Part shown: positions 24,601 through 30,979 of the stretch, in pieces
How the letters are laid out: each line of letters opens with the position of its first letter
Numbering within the stretch: position 1 is the stretch's first letter
Origin: DIGJ01 sp036658435
GTDB taxonomy: Bacteria; Bacillota; Clostridia; Lachnospirales; Lachnospiraceae
Length of the DNA: 31,591 bases
Direction: 5' to 3'
Assembly: GCA_036658435.1 (NCBI GenBank)
Contig: JAVXEO010000022.1
Coordinates: 1 to 31,591, forward strand
Program-made: the position numbers and the translations under genes
Notes under the pieces: model-generated
What the model was told of the DNA's origin: nothing
What the model saw: only the letters and a program-made list of their open reading frames with translations
Database searches by the model: none

Positions 24601-25429
24601 CTTTTTGAAGCTCCGCCTCTTTTTCCTGAAGTTCTGCCCCACTGTCTGCCATCTTTATTTCATTTTTTAAAATTTCCATGCGCGCTGTTGTCAGTGCCTG
24701 AGAAGCCTGGGTCATTCCTTTGGCTAAATCTATGTTTTTTTGTTCTAGTTCCTTTTTTCCGGAAGAAATCTTTGATTTTGCATTTTCAAGTTTTTCTTCC
24801 GCTTCTTGCATTTGTTTATTGATGGCTTTTTCTATTTTTTTATTAAGTTTATCTATCTTTTTTTCATTGATTACTACCTGAATCTGGTTTTCCACCAAAC
24901 CAGTTGCCATGACACTGGCTACTCCTTCTGTACTTTCCAATGCCGGTAATATTTCTTCTTCTACATAGGAAGAAGCCTCTATTGTATTCATGCCCTCTCC
25001 ATCAACGGCTGCCACCATAACCGGCATCATATCCGGATTTAATTTCATAACAAGGGGAGATCCCACGCTATCATTCCAATATCCTTTGATGGCATCTAAT
25101 TTTTCACGAATGTCTACTCCGATTGCATCCATGTTCGTATCCTCTGCAAATTCCAGAACAACCATTGACATATTTTCAGAGGATGTAGAGCTTACATTTT
25201 CTATATTATTCAGAGTTGCTAAAGACTGCTCCACCGGTTTTGTAACGGTAGTTTCTACTTCCTCCGGGCTGGCTCCCACATAAGTTGTCATGACTACTAC
25301 ATAAGGAAGTTCAATACTGGGAAGTAAATCCGGTGTCATTTCTGTAAAAGAGACAACTCCTAAAATAAGAATTAGTAAAACCGTAACCAATACCGTATAG
25401 GGTTTCTTTACACTAAATTTTGATAACAT
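21689..25429 (-). CDS. RND efflux pump (HAE1-like) with coiled-coil insertion
   Basis: This 1246-residue proton-driven pump belongs to the RND family. It has the N-terminal membrane segment, the MTTYVGASPEEVETTVTKP porter-domain start, the central segment GVGMLVDNSIVVIENIYRLR (proton relay, with Asp-Asn in place of the Asp-Asp of AcrB), and the C-terminal repeat GFVMLSGVVVNNGIVLVDY. The usual length is 1000-1070; here residues about 195-405 form a long, charged coiled coil (for example LQEKEAELQKAEQELSKKKK) inserted in the first extracytoplasmic loop. No membrane-fusion or outer-membrane gene lies nearby, which fits a monoderm cell. The ATG has AGGAGG 6 bases upstream. Substrates may be drugs, bile acids or lipids. 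Confidence 0.95.
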   Translation of the reverse strand: MLSKFSVKKPYTVLVTVLLILILGVVSFTEMTPDLLPSIELPYVVVMTTYVGASPEEVETTVTKPVEQSLATLNNIENVSSTSSENMSMVVLEFAEDTNMDAIGVDIREKLDAIKGYWNDSVGSPLVMKLNPDMMPVMVAAVDGEGMNTIEASSYVEEEILPALESTEGVASVMATGLVENQIQVVINEKKIDKLNKKIEKAINKQMQEAEEKLENAKSKISSGKKELEQKNIDLAKGMTQASQALTTARMEILKNEIKMADSGAELQEKEAELQKAEQELQEKEAELQKAEQELSKKKKEFSEKEENSIKQEEEALTGIKQELIAARKQLEEGKAALIAGKEQFTFGAEQIKEGKAELNQKEEQLEEKKSSSQTQINNASGQLTNGEKELENQLDAFDETKESTLKAARVEDKITSDMVSSILQAQNFSMPAGYVQEEGADYLVRVGDKLKDLDEIKNLVLFDLNLDGIEAITLEDAADVFWKDNAQETYAKINGNPGVMLSFQKQTSYKTATVADSLHEKFDEISHANPDIHFTTLMDQGIYIHMVIDSVLNNLVMGGILAILILLIFLRDIKPTAIIACSIPISVIFAIVLMYFSGVTLNIISLSGLAVGVGMLVDNSIVVIENIYRLRNKGVSPIKAAITGAAQVSGAIISSTLTTVSVFLPIVFIKGISRQLFMDMALTIGYSLIASLIIALTVVPAMSSKMLRETKEKKHGFLDGAIGIYEKVLKGALRVKPLVLLLAVGILVGSIFGAMKNGTAFMEEMDSTQISVAMQMPQKTTLEDTVAMSDQIIEKIQQIEDVDTVGAMLSGGNGGMGGNTSTDAVSIYALLKENKKHTSQEIAGKIEEACKDFPCELKVSASNMDMSALGGSGVTIEVRGAEIDTLKSLANEVASSLEKVEGTQNISNGIEDATEEIRIVVDKEKAMKKGFTVAQVYGEIKNAIADAAAATELSMEGSEYEILVLTDKKESMSREDIKNYVMKTTDANGKEKKVKLKNIANITEDYSLSTISRDSQQRYLSVTSEIKEGYNIGNVSKDVKKMVDKIEIPSGYKVVYTGENETINEALYQMVKMLLLAIAFIYLIMVAQFQSLLSPFIVMFTIPLAFTGGFLGLLITGKEVSVIAALGFVMLSGVVVNNGIVLVDYTNQLRREGTSKKEAIIEAGKTRMRPILMTALTTILGLSTMAFGIGMGSEMMQPIAIVTIGGLLYATITTLFVIPVLYDLFHRKEMKIIAKEELELYKEEV
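24545..24628. repeat. In-frame 42-bp tandem repeat in the RND coiled coil
   Basis: Two 42-bp copies (24545-24586, 24587-24628) match at 40 of 42 positions. Each encodes 14 residues, two heptads of the coiled coil (LQEKEAELQKAEQE), so copy number can vary without a frameshift. Confidence 0.9.
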
Positions 25430-25457
25430 AGTTTTCCTCCTGGGCTTTTTTAATTTT

Positions 25458-25475
25458 GACCGACCAGTCGGTCGG
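25458..25475. promoter_or_regulatory. Palindromic TetR-type operator
   Basis: GACCGACCAGTCGGTCGG contains the perfect dyad ACCGAC-CA-GTCGGT. It lies 10 bp downstream of the -10 box, at the probable transcription start of the RND-TetR operon, where bound repressor would block initiation. Confidence 0.85.
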
Positions 25476-25485
25476 AATCTTTTTG

Positions 25486-25515
25486 ATTATAATCCTTCCC
25501 TGGAGACACTGTCAA
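25486..25515 (-). promoter_or_regulatory. SigA promoter of the RND-TetR operon
   Basis: On the minus strand, TTGACA (25515-25510) and TATAAT (25491-25486) are exact consensus boxes with an 18-bp spacer, just upstream of the operator and 57 bp from the ATG. Confidence 0.88.
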
Positions 25516-25602
25516 TTAGTTTATATTTTTTTAATATACGAGGCCCTATCTTCTAACATTTAAGCATGGATATTATGCAATAGGAGCACTTTCCAATTAC
25601 AC

Positions 25603-25632
25603 AAAAAAGCACCGGATTCCACCAGTGCTTTT
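25603..25632 (-). terminator. Terminator after the DUF6465 gene
   Basis: AAAAGCAC (25605-25612) pairs with GTGCTTTT (25625-25632); on the minus strand a T-run follows (25608-25603). It closes the DUF6465 gene and shields the RND promoter. Confidence 0.75.
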
Positions 25633-25687
25633 CTTATTTCTATTCTATTTTCTGCCACTCACTATGTACTTCTTTTATGATTTAATA

Positions 25688-26077
25688 CTAGATGCAAAAA
25701 CTTCCTGTTTCTTCGTTGTTAATAACATAATAAACCTTGCTGTCTTCTGGTTTTACATAAAGATCAATCGATTTAATCTCACTACTTTCTCTACTTAAAT
25801 CACATTTCCAGATATCTTTTACTGTTTTAATAAAATCTTCCTGTGTAAAAGTTTTATCTGCAATCTCTATATGCATGCTTTCTTCAACAAGCTCTTCTTT
25901 CATCTGTATTTCCTGCTCTTCCACTACTTCTATTTCTTCTATTTCTTCTATTTCTTCTCTTACTTCTACTGCATCCATCTTCTCTTCTACCTTTGTATCT
26001 GATGGTTTCTGTTTTGCAATTTCCGTCATAGGTACTTTTGCTTTTTCCTTCACTATCTTTTTCTTTGCCATATTCAT
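25688..26077 (-). CDS. Small DUF6465-like protein with acidic repeat
   Basis: The 129-residue protein begins with a Lys-rich segment (MNMAKKKIVKEKAKV), continues with a highly acidic stretch (EEIEEIEEIEVVEE, residues about 42-55), and ends in a small domain: FTQEDFIKTVKDIWK, then IKSIDLYVKPEDSKVYYVIN and GSFCI. This C-terminal pattern agrees with the DUF6465 family, common in Lachnospiraceae and of unknown function. Among four nearby in-frame ATG codons I prefer 26077, because GGAAAGG stands 7 bases upstream. The acidic stretch is encoded by a 9-base repeat (TTCTTCTAT on the plus strand), so its length may vary between strains. It has its own promoter and terminator and is transcribed alone. 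No membrane segment or export signal. Confidence 0.8.
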   Translation of the reverse strand: MNMAKKKIVKEKAKVPMTEIAKQKPSDTKVEEKMDAVEVREEIEEIEEIEVVEEQEIQMKEELVEESMHIEIADKTFTQEDFIKTVKDIWKCDLSRESSEIKSIDLYVKPEDSKVYYVINNEETGSFCI

Positions 26078-26128
26078 AACCATACCTTTCCACAACCTGC
26101 AATCCTTGTCATCATGTAATCACATTAG

Positions 26129-26157
26129 AGTTTATCGCTAATCCTTCATCTTGTCAA
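26129..26157 (-). promoter_or_regulatory. SigA promoter of the DUF6465 gene
   Basis: On the minus strand TTGACA (26157-26152) and TAAACT (26134-26129) are 17 bp apart, 51 bp before the preferred start. Confidence 0.7.
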
Positions 26158-26194
26158 GTGCGTTTGGAACAATTTGTAAATCAAAGGTTACGAC

Positions 26195-26965
26195 TCAATG
26201 ATAGTGAATCATTCTCTGGCGTATCATGCTAAACTTAATCAAACTGGTATCAATATACTCTTCTGCATAGACAAGGGGTTTATCTTCTGTACTATAATTG
26301 ACTCCTCTTAATAGAAGCAGCGACTTAATTCCCATCTCTTTCATATCTGTATATTTATATAAATCCGGTACCTCCGTAGATATGGCAGTATCAATTTCCA
26401 CTTTATCCCATTCAATCTTCGCACCGGATAAGTTATAGATATAATCAAAAACAGAATTTTCATATTGAGAAAACTGCTCAAACGCCTCTACACCGCCTAT
26501 TAAAGACGGTGTAAAGTAATCCCTGCAGTAAGAGCATATCTTTTCATTTGCCATAAAAAACTTTTCTGTCAGTACTAATTTTTCCTCCGGTTCCCCTTGC
26601 AGCAATTCTCCGATTCGTTTGTCCCAAGGAACCATCTTGATATTTAGGAGCTTTACCGATGGCTGGTAGCCACTATCTTTAATCATCTGGGTGAATTCCA
26701 TAGCTGGATTAAATTTTACCTTTATGTTTAGTGAATCCACATTAACAAAAGTACCCTTTCCCTGCCTTCTAAAAATCAGTCCCTGGGATGCCAAATCATT
26801 CAAGGCTGCTCGAATGGTAATTCGGCTGACACCTATCATTTCTGCCAGTGTTTCTTCCCTTGGAAGCTTGTTGGATTGTTTCAAATCCATTTGATAAATA
26901 TATTTTTGAATTTGTACCTTTGTCTGCTCCGAAAGGGACAATTCATTTAAGCGAAGTTTTTCCAT
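26195..26965 (-). CDS. GntR/HutC-family (UTRA) regulator
   Basis: This 256-residue protein has a GntR winged-helix domain at the N-terminus (LPREETLAEMIGVSRITIRAALNDLASQGLIFRRQGKGTFV) and a UTRA ligand-binding domain behind it, ending in PLVYAEEYIDTSLI, the usual signature of the HutC subgroup. Such regulators bind small molecules and release or activate nearby catabolic or transport operons. The ATG at 26965 has GGAG 4 bases upstream; the frame extends to 26992 without a better start. It lies downstream of the purine permease and deaminase genes, with its own promoter flanked by CTTAGGAT repeats. I infer that it controls the deaminase-permease operon, and its ligand may be a purine or related metabolite. 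Confidence 0.9.
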   Translation of the reverse strand: MEKLRLNELSLSEQTKVQIQKYIYQMDLKQSNKLPREETLAEMIGVSRITIRAALNDLASQGLIFRRQGKGTFVNVDSLNIKVKFNPAMEFTQMIKDSGYQPSVKLLNIKMVPWDKRIGELLQGEPEEKLVLTEKFFMANEKICSYCRDYFTPSLIGGVEAFEQFSQYENSVFDYIYNLSGAKIEWDKVEIDTAISTEVPDLYKYTDMKEMGIKSLLLLRGVNYSTEDKPLVYAEEYIDTSLIKFSMIRQRMIHYH

Positions 26966-27057
26966 TTTTCTCCTATCCGCCTGCTTTCGCAAACCCTTAA
27001 GTCAAGGAGGTTGATTCTGTTTTTCTTACAACCTTATCCCATATTTTCATCTTAATT

Positions 27058-27111
27058 CTATCCTAAGCATACGAGATTCGAAGAAATTTGTCAATCCATA
27101 GCCATCCTAAG
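27058..27111. repeat. Direct repeats flanking the GntR promoter
   Basis: CTATCCTAAG (27058-27067) and CCATCCTAAG (27102-27111) match at 9 of 10 positions and lie 44 bp apart, one overlapping the -10 box and the other upstream of the -35 box of the GntR gene. They may be binding sites for autoregulation by looping. Confidence 0.5.
27066..27094 (-). promoter_or_regulatory. SigA promoter of the GntR gene
   Basis: On the minus strand TTGACA (27094-27089) and TATGCT (27071-27066) are 17 bp apart, about 100 bp before the GntR start. Confidence 0.7.
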
Positions 27112-27114
27112 GAA

Positions 27115-28413
27115 CTATTCCCGTTTCAAACTCTTACGTCCATTTAGGATGAGGTTTAATAAGATAGCCGAAGCACTTACCATAAAAAGTCCGTTGCTGC
27201 AGATCATGCTGATTGTTGTAGGTAATTTTGCAAATATTTCCGGAGCAAAGGTTGCACCCACACCAATTGCAATACTAGTTCCTACTATGGTAAAGTTATT
27301 ATTTTCAAAAAAGTTAAGTTTTGCAAGCATAGAAACTCCAGATGCTGTAATGATTCCAAAGAGTGCAAGGGTTGCTCCACCTAAAACAGCCTTGGGAACA
27401 ATGGTGATAATCGCCGATATCTTTGGAAAAACTCCAATGATAACCAGCATAATTCCTGCTGTTGCAACCACAGAACGACTCTTAACCTTTGTTAAATCAA
27501 TCAGACTGACATTTTCATTGAACATGGTGGAAGGTACTGAGTTAAACGCTCCCGATATAAGCTGAGAAACCGCCTGTGCCTTAATTCCTTTTTTCTTGGT
27601 TGCCGTATCGGTATTGGTTCCTGCAATCACATCTAAAACAGAAAATACGCCAATACATTGTATCATATTAATAATGCAGAAAATTGTCATAATAACAATG
27701 GAACCCACTTCAAACTGTGGTGCTCCAAAGTGAAATGGTGTTACGATTTGAAACCATGAAGCTTCCCCAATTGGTGCAAAGTTTACCATTCCAAGAAGTG
27801 CACCCACTATCGTTCCGCCAATAATTCCCACTAAAAGTGACATTGCTTTAAATAGACCTTTTCCAAATTTTTCAATTAAAATAATGGATAGAAGGACTCC
27901 CAGTCCTAAAAGTAAGTTTTGCACGGAACCAAAGTCTGCACTTCCCATTCCTCCTGCTAAATCTTTAATTGCAGTGGGTGCAAGGCTGACACCAATTAAA
28001 GTAACAAAGGTACCAATTACAACCGGTGGAAATAATAAAAGTATCTTATCCATAAAAAAGGAAAGAATAAAAATAACCACAGCAGATGCCATAATGGCTC
28101 CAAACATAGTTGGTAGTCCATAGGTACTGCCAATCAAAATCATAGGGGCTAATGGTGCAAAAGAGGATCCCAGTATAATCGGATATTTTGATCCTATCAA
28201 TTTTCCAAGTCCAAATACCTGAATCAGAATTGCAATTCCACTAGTAAAAAGATTGGCAGAAACTAAAAATGCCGTTGTCTTTGGGTCCAGTCCCATTGCA
28301 CCTGCCATAATCAGTGGAACGGCAATGGTTCCAGGGCACATGGCCAATACATGTTCAAAACCAATCATCAAGTTTTTGCCAATACTTACTTTTTCCGAAA
28401 ATACATCATTCAT
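27115..28413 (-). CDS. NCS2-family nucleobase permease
   Basis: This 432-residue membrane protein with about 12-14 hydrophobic segments belongs to the nucleobase-cation symporter 2 family (xanthine, uracil or uric acid uptake). Typical parts are GFEHVLAMCPGTIAVPLIMAGA at the N-terminus, and the transport-core segments with MIQCIGVFSVLDVIAGTNTD and SGAFNSVPSTMFNENVSLIDLTKVKSR; the family signature in the last segment, usually Q-N-x-G-x-x-x-x-T, appears changed to FNENVSLIDLT, so substrate choice may differ. The gene starts 25 bases after the deaminase gene, with AAGGAG before its ATG, so they form an operon. With guanine deaminase next to it, purine (guanine or xanthine) import is the most likely job. 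Confidence 0.92.
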   Translation of the reverse strand: MNDVFSEKVSIGKNLMIGFEHVLAMCPGTIAVPLIMAGAMGLDPKTTAFLVSANLFTSGIAILIQVFGLGKLIGSKYPIILGSSFAPLAPMILIGSTYGLPTMFGAIMASAVVIFILSFFMDKILLLFPPVVIGTFVTLIGVSLAPTAIKDLAGGMGSADFGSVQNLLLGLGVLLSIILIEKFGKGLFKAMSLLVGIIGGTIVGALLGMVNFAPIGEASWFQIVTPFHFGAPQFEVGSIVIMTIFCIINMIQCIGVFSVLDVIAGTNTDTATKKKGIKAQAVSQLISGAFNSVPSTMFNENVSLIDLTKVKSRSVVATAGIMLVIIGVFPKISAIITIVPKAVLGGATLALFGIITASGVSMLAKLNFFENNNFTIVGTSIAIGVGATFAPEIFAKLPTTISMICSNGLFMVSASAILLNLILNGRKSLKRE

Positions 28414-28438
28414 AAGATGAACTCCTTTCTGATTTTAA

Positions 28439-28921
28439 TTAGTCCCAATAGCCCTCATGCACTTTAGCTGCTTCTACTTCAACTTCTTCGATCGGTCCAA
28501 TTACTGTAATTTGTTTCTGTCCTTTTGCAAATACTTCACGACAAGGCAGATCAAAGGTCGGATTTTGTTCATTGCTTCCGGTTAATTCTAGCAAACGGCG
28601 CTCTGTCATTCCGTATACAACTCTTCCGATATTCGCCCAGTAAATTGCACCTGCACACATAGCGCATGGCTCTGCTGTTGTATAAAGTGTACAATCCCAT
28701 AAATACTCTTTTGAAAATTCATGAGAAGCTCTGGCTGCCAAAGATGCTTCCGCATGTCCGGTACAAATCTTTTCTGTAATTTCAATATTACCCTGTTCCA
28801 TTACAATGGCTCCGTCCTTGTATACCAGTAACGCTCCAAATGGTGTATTCCCTGCAGCCCGTGCTTCTTTAGAAATTTCAATTGCTCTTCTTAAGTAAAA
28901 TGCATGTTCTTGATAACTCAT
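28439..28921 (-). CDS. guaD: Guanine deaminase-like cytidine-deaminase-fold enzyme
   Basis: The 160-residue protein has the cytidine-deaminase zinc site: TGHAEASLAARA (His56, Glu58) and TTAEPCAMCAGAIYWA (Pro85, Cys86, Cys89). Its length, and details such as NTPFGALLVYKDG and VVYGMTERRL, fit the small bacterial guanine deaminases that convert guanine to xanthine; a tRNA adenosine deaminase (TadA) is the main alternative, but the long C-terminal part ending in EVEAAKVHEGYWD is GuaD-like. The permease gene follows 25 bases later. AAGGAGG stands 8 bases before the ATG. Upstream lie an operator palindrome, a promoter and a repeat array. Confidence is high for the fold, moderate for guanine as the substrate. 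Confidence 0.85.
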   Translation of the reverse strand: MSYQEHAFYLRRAIEISKEARAAGNTPFGALLVYKDGAIVMEQGNIEITEKICTGHAEASLAARASHEFSKEYLWDCTLYTTAEPCAMCAGAIYWANIGRVVYGMTERRLLELTGSNEQNPTFDLPCREVFAKGQKQITVIGPIEEVEVEAAKVHEGYWD

Positions 28922-28962
28922 CTTTATATCCTCCTTAGAAATGTAACGGTTGTTTTGGTATT

Positions 28963-28980
28963 AGGTAATAGGTATTACCT
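28963..28980. promoter_or_regulatory. Palindrome, probable GntR operator
   Basis: AGGTAATAGGTATTACCT is a 7-bp perfect dyad with a 4-base centre. It lies just downstream of the -10 box, in the leader of the deaminase-permease operon, as expected for a repressor or roadblock site. The nearby GntR/UTRA protein is the likely binder. Confidence 0.65.
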
Positions 28981-28991
28981 TTCATGTCTAT

Positions 28992-29020
28992 ATATTACCC
29001 TACTCTTCTTCTTACGTAAA
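28992..29020 (-). promoter_or_regulatory. Promoter of the deaminase-permease operon
   Basis: On the minus strand TTTACG (29020-29015) and TAATAT (28997-28992) are 17 bp apart. Both boxes are imperfect, which fits a regulated promoter. Confidence 0.6.
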
Positions 29021-29028
29021 TACCGTTT

Positions 29029-29106
29029 TTTCACAAAAAAAAGTGATTTTTTTGTATAAATTTCACAAAAAAAAGTGATTTTTTTGTATAAATTTCACAA
29101 AAAAAA
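29029..29106. repeat. Two perfect 32-bp repeats plus a 14-bp partial copy
   Basis: Copies at 29029-29060 and 29061-29092 are identical; bases 29093-29106 repeat the first 14. Each unit contains the dyad TCACAAAAAAAAGTGA and the flank TTTTTTTGTATAAA, so it is A-tract rich and probably bent. The array lies upstream of the deaminase-permease promoter and overlaps the T-run of the next terminator. Confidence 0.92.
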
Positions 29107-29134
29107 TATTCATAACCTTTGCTATGAATATTTT
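29099..29134 (-). terminator. Terminator after the 143-residue gene
   Basis: AAAATATTCATA (29103-29114) pairs perfectly with TATGAATATTTT (29123-29134) around an 8-base loop; on the minus strand an 8-base T-run follows (29106-29099). It starts 39 bases after the stop codon of the upstream gene. Confidence 0.8.
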
Positions 29135-29172
29135 ACTATAAATCCTTATATGAAAATTTAGAATACCATAAA

Positions 29173-29604
29173 TTAATAATCCAAACCACAGACCGGTTTT
29201 TTTACAAATTCATAAAAATATTTATTATCTTTTAATGCTGCCTGTGCTTCTTCTTCTGATTTTGGAGTATAATTTCTGGAAAATATATTGAAAACCTCAA
29301 CATGGGTTATTTTTTCACTTGATTTTACCTGATATATGGGAGAACGTGTTTCCACTTCCAAATTATCCCGTAATCCTCGAACTGCAATGTTTATACCATC
29401 TACATATTCTATGTTTTCTTTAATCACCGGGCTTGTTATAATAAACATCATTCCATGATTGAAATAAGCACACCATTGTTCCTTGGGTAAGATACCAAAA
29501 TCAAAATCTTCTCTAAAAACTTCGTCTTGCTGAATAAACAATAGTTCTCTTCCTTCTTTCAGTCTTCTTGTGTCTATCTTTTGTCCTTCAAACAAGGACT
29601 TCAC
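29173..29604 (-). CDS. 143-residue protein of unknown function
   Basis: I do not recognise this protein. It has no signal peptide or membrane segment and a mixed alpha/beta composition (for example WCAYFNHGMMFIITSPVIKENIEY and ITHVEVFNIFSRNYTP). The start is a GTG at 29604 with AAGGGA 5 bases upstream. The frame upstream stays open to the TAA of the diguanylate cyclase, 23 codons earlier, and these codons read like protein (residues such as RLQPGGLCVIPWTKG), yet contain no ATG, GTG or TTG. It therefore lies in the same frame as the diguanylate cyclase, separated by one stop codon. It may be an independent gene or the detached C-terminal domain of that protein. A terminator follows. Confidence 0.6.
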   Translation of the reverse strand: MKSLFEGQKIDTRRLKEGRELLFIQQDEVFREDFDFGILPKEQWCAYFNHGMMFIITSPVIKENIEYVDGINIAVRGLRDNLEVETRSPIYQVKSSEKITHVEVFNIFSRNYTPKSEEEAQAALKDNKYFYEFVKKPVCGLDY

Positions 29605-29673
29605 CTGATTCCCTTTTGTCCAAGGTATTACACAAAGACCACCCGGTTGTAATCTTGTTGCGTTTACCTGTTT

Positions 29674-30888
29674 TTAACTATCTCTCCTTACTTTTTTCTT
29701 GTTTTTTTGAAAATACATTTTTTCATCTGCCTGCTCCAAAATTGCTTCTAGCTGCATATTGCTGCTCCCTGTAACAAATACAATTCCATAACTAATGGAC
29801 ATTTCATACTTCCTTTTGTAGGAGTCTAGCTTTTCATTCAACTCGCATAATTTTTTTTCTGCTATTTCTTCCCTGCAGTTGGGAAGAATCATTATAAATT
29901 CATCTCCCCCAATGCGGCATATACTATCTGCATTGTCACTAACTTTACGCATTTCATCACTTACTGTTTTGATATACGCATCTCCTGCTGTATGTCCAAA
30001 CCGATCATTTACCGTCTTCAATTTATCTAAATCAACCATGCAAAAAGAAAAAGTTCCTTTTTCCGAAATATAAGAACTCAATTGTTGCATACCATACCGG
30101 CGATTATATACTCCGGTTAGTTCATCTTTAAAAACCATTTCTTCCAGCTCTTCTTTTTCTTCTCGATCCATCGTAACATCTGAAATCAAATGTGCATATG
30201 CCACCTTTTGATCCCATTCAATTAAAAATGATTTGGTGTATAAAAATATTTCACTGAAAGGACAGTGGAATTCATAGGTCTGTGTAATATTGCTCATTTT
30301 ATAGGAACGCAAATGTTGTATTAACTCACAGTAGTTTCCACAAATAAATTGTTCCGTTTCCGGATTATAAAACATTTTTTTTGCGGATGGATTTGCATAA
30401 AGGATTTCTCCCCCTTCTACACCCGTAACTATAATCCAGTCTGTCAGGCCTCCCATGATTGCAACCAGTAAATCCATTGATTTTGTAATAACCTGGGTCT
30501 GCTTTTTTAGCTTTGTTTCCCGTTCTTCCAACTGGCCAGTCATTTTGTTAAATGATTCTGAAAATTCCCCTAAAAAACTAACCCTTTGTCCATAATCTCC
30601 GTTTGCTACCTGATTCGTCTGCCAGGTTAAATGCCGCAATCCTGCATGTAAGTCTTTCAAACCTCCTGCTAAAAAATTGTATCTGCTTGGAGTAGGTGCT
30701 TCTAAATTACCTCGAGATAAATTTTGGAGAAATTCATCCGATTCGGATAAGCACTGAGCAAGATAGTCGATCAATTCCTGCAAATCCTGTAGTTCTTCCG
30801 TGTTGCTTTTCATTTCTGCTAAAATGGGCTTGTTTAATATTATGCTTTTTATTTGCTGAAATAGTAATTCAATATCCTGCTCCTTCAT
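29674..30888 (-). CDS. Diguanylate cyclase (HAMP-like, PAS-like, GGDEF)
   Basis: The 404-residue cytoplasmic protein makes cyclic di-GMP from two GTP molecules. It has an N-terminal helical region, a HAMP-like segment (GDYGQRVSFLGEFSESFNKM, residues 97-116), a PAS-like sensor (about 130-240, with IIVTGVEGGEILYANPSAKKMF), and a GGDEF domain from FKDELTGVYNRRYG (253) through the catalytic RIGGDEF (325-331). The Arg of the usual RxxD inhibitory site, five residues before GGDEF, is missing (DNAD), so product feedback may be lost. No membrane segments are present. It lies 91 bases downstream of the V4R-domain gene, and the two probably form a signalling pair. The stop TAA is in frame with the following 143-residue gene. 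Confidence 0.93.
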   Translation of the reverse strand: MKEQDIELLFQQIKSIILNKPILAEMKSNTEELQDLQELIDYLAQCLSESDEFLQNLSRGNLEAPTPSRYNFLAGGLKDLHAGLRHLTWQTNQVANGDYGQRVSFLGEFSESFNKMTGQLEERETKLKKQTQVITKSMDLLVAIMGGLTDWIIVTGVEGGEILYANPSAKKMFYNPETEQFICGNYCELIQHLRSYKMSNITQTYEFHCPFSEIFLYTKSFLIEWDQKVAYAHLISDVTMDREEKEELEEMVFKDELTGVYNRRYGMQQLSSYISEKGTFSFCMVDLDKLKTVNDRFGHTAGDAYIKTVSDEMRKVSDNADSICRIGGDEFIMILPNCREEIAEKKLCELNEKLDSYKRKYEMSISYGIVFVTGSSNMQLEAILEQADEKMYFQKNKKKVRRDS

Positions 30889-30979
30889 CTCTATCCTATC
30901 CCCTTTCTTTCCTGTATCTTTTAATTAACTGGGTAATTACATAAAGCCGATACTTTGAAAGGTCTTCGTACCATTTCTA

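Noticed and set aside
29029..29106. CRISPR-like array
   Set aside because: The units are directly adjacent without unique spacers, contain long A/T tracts, and no cas gene is present.
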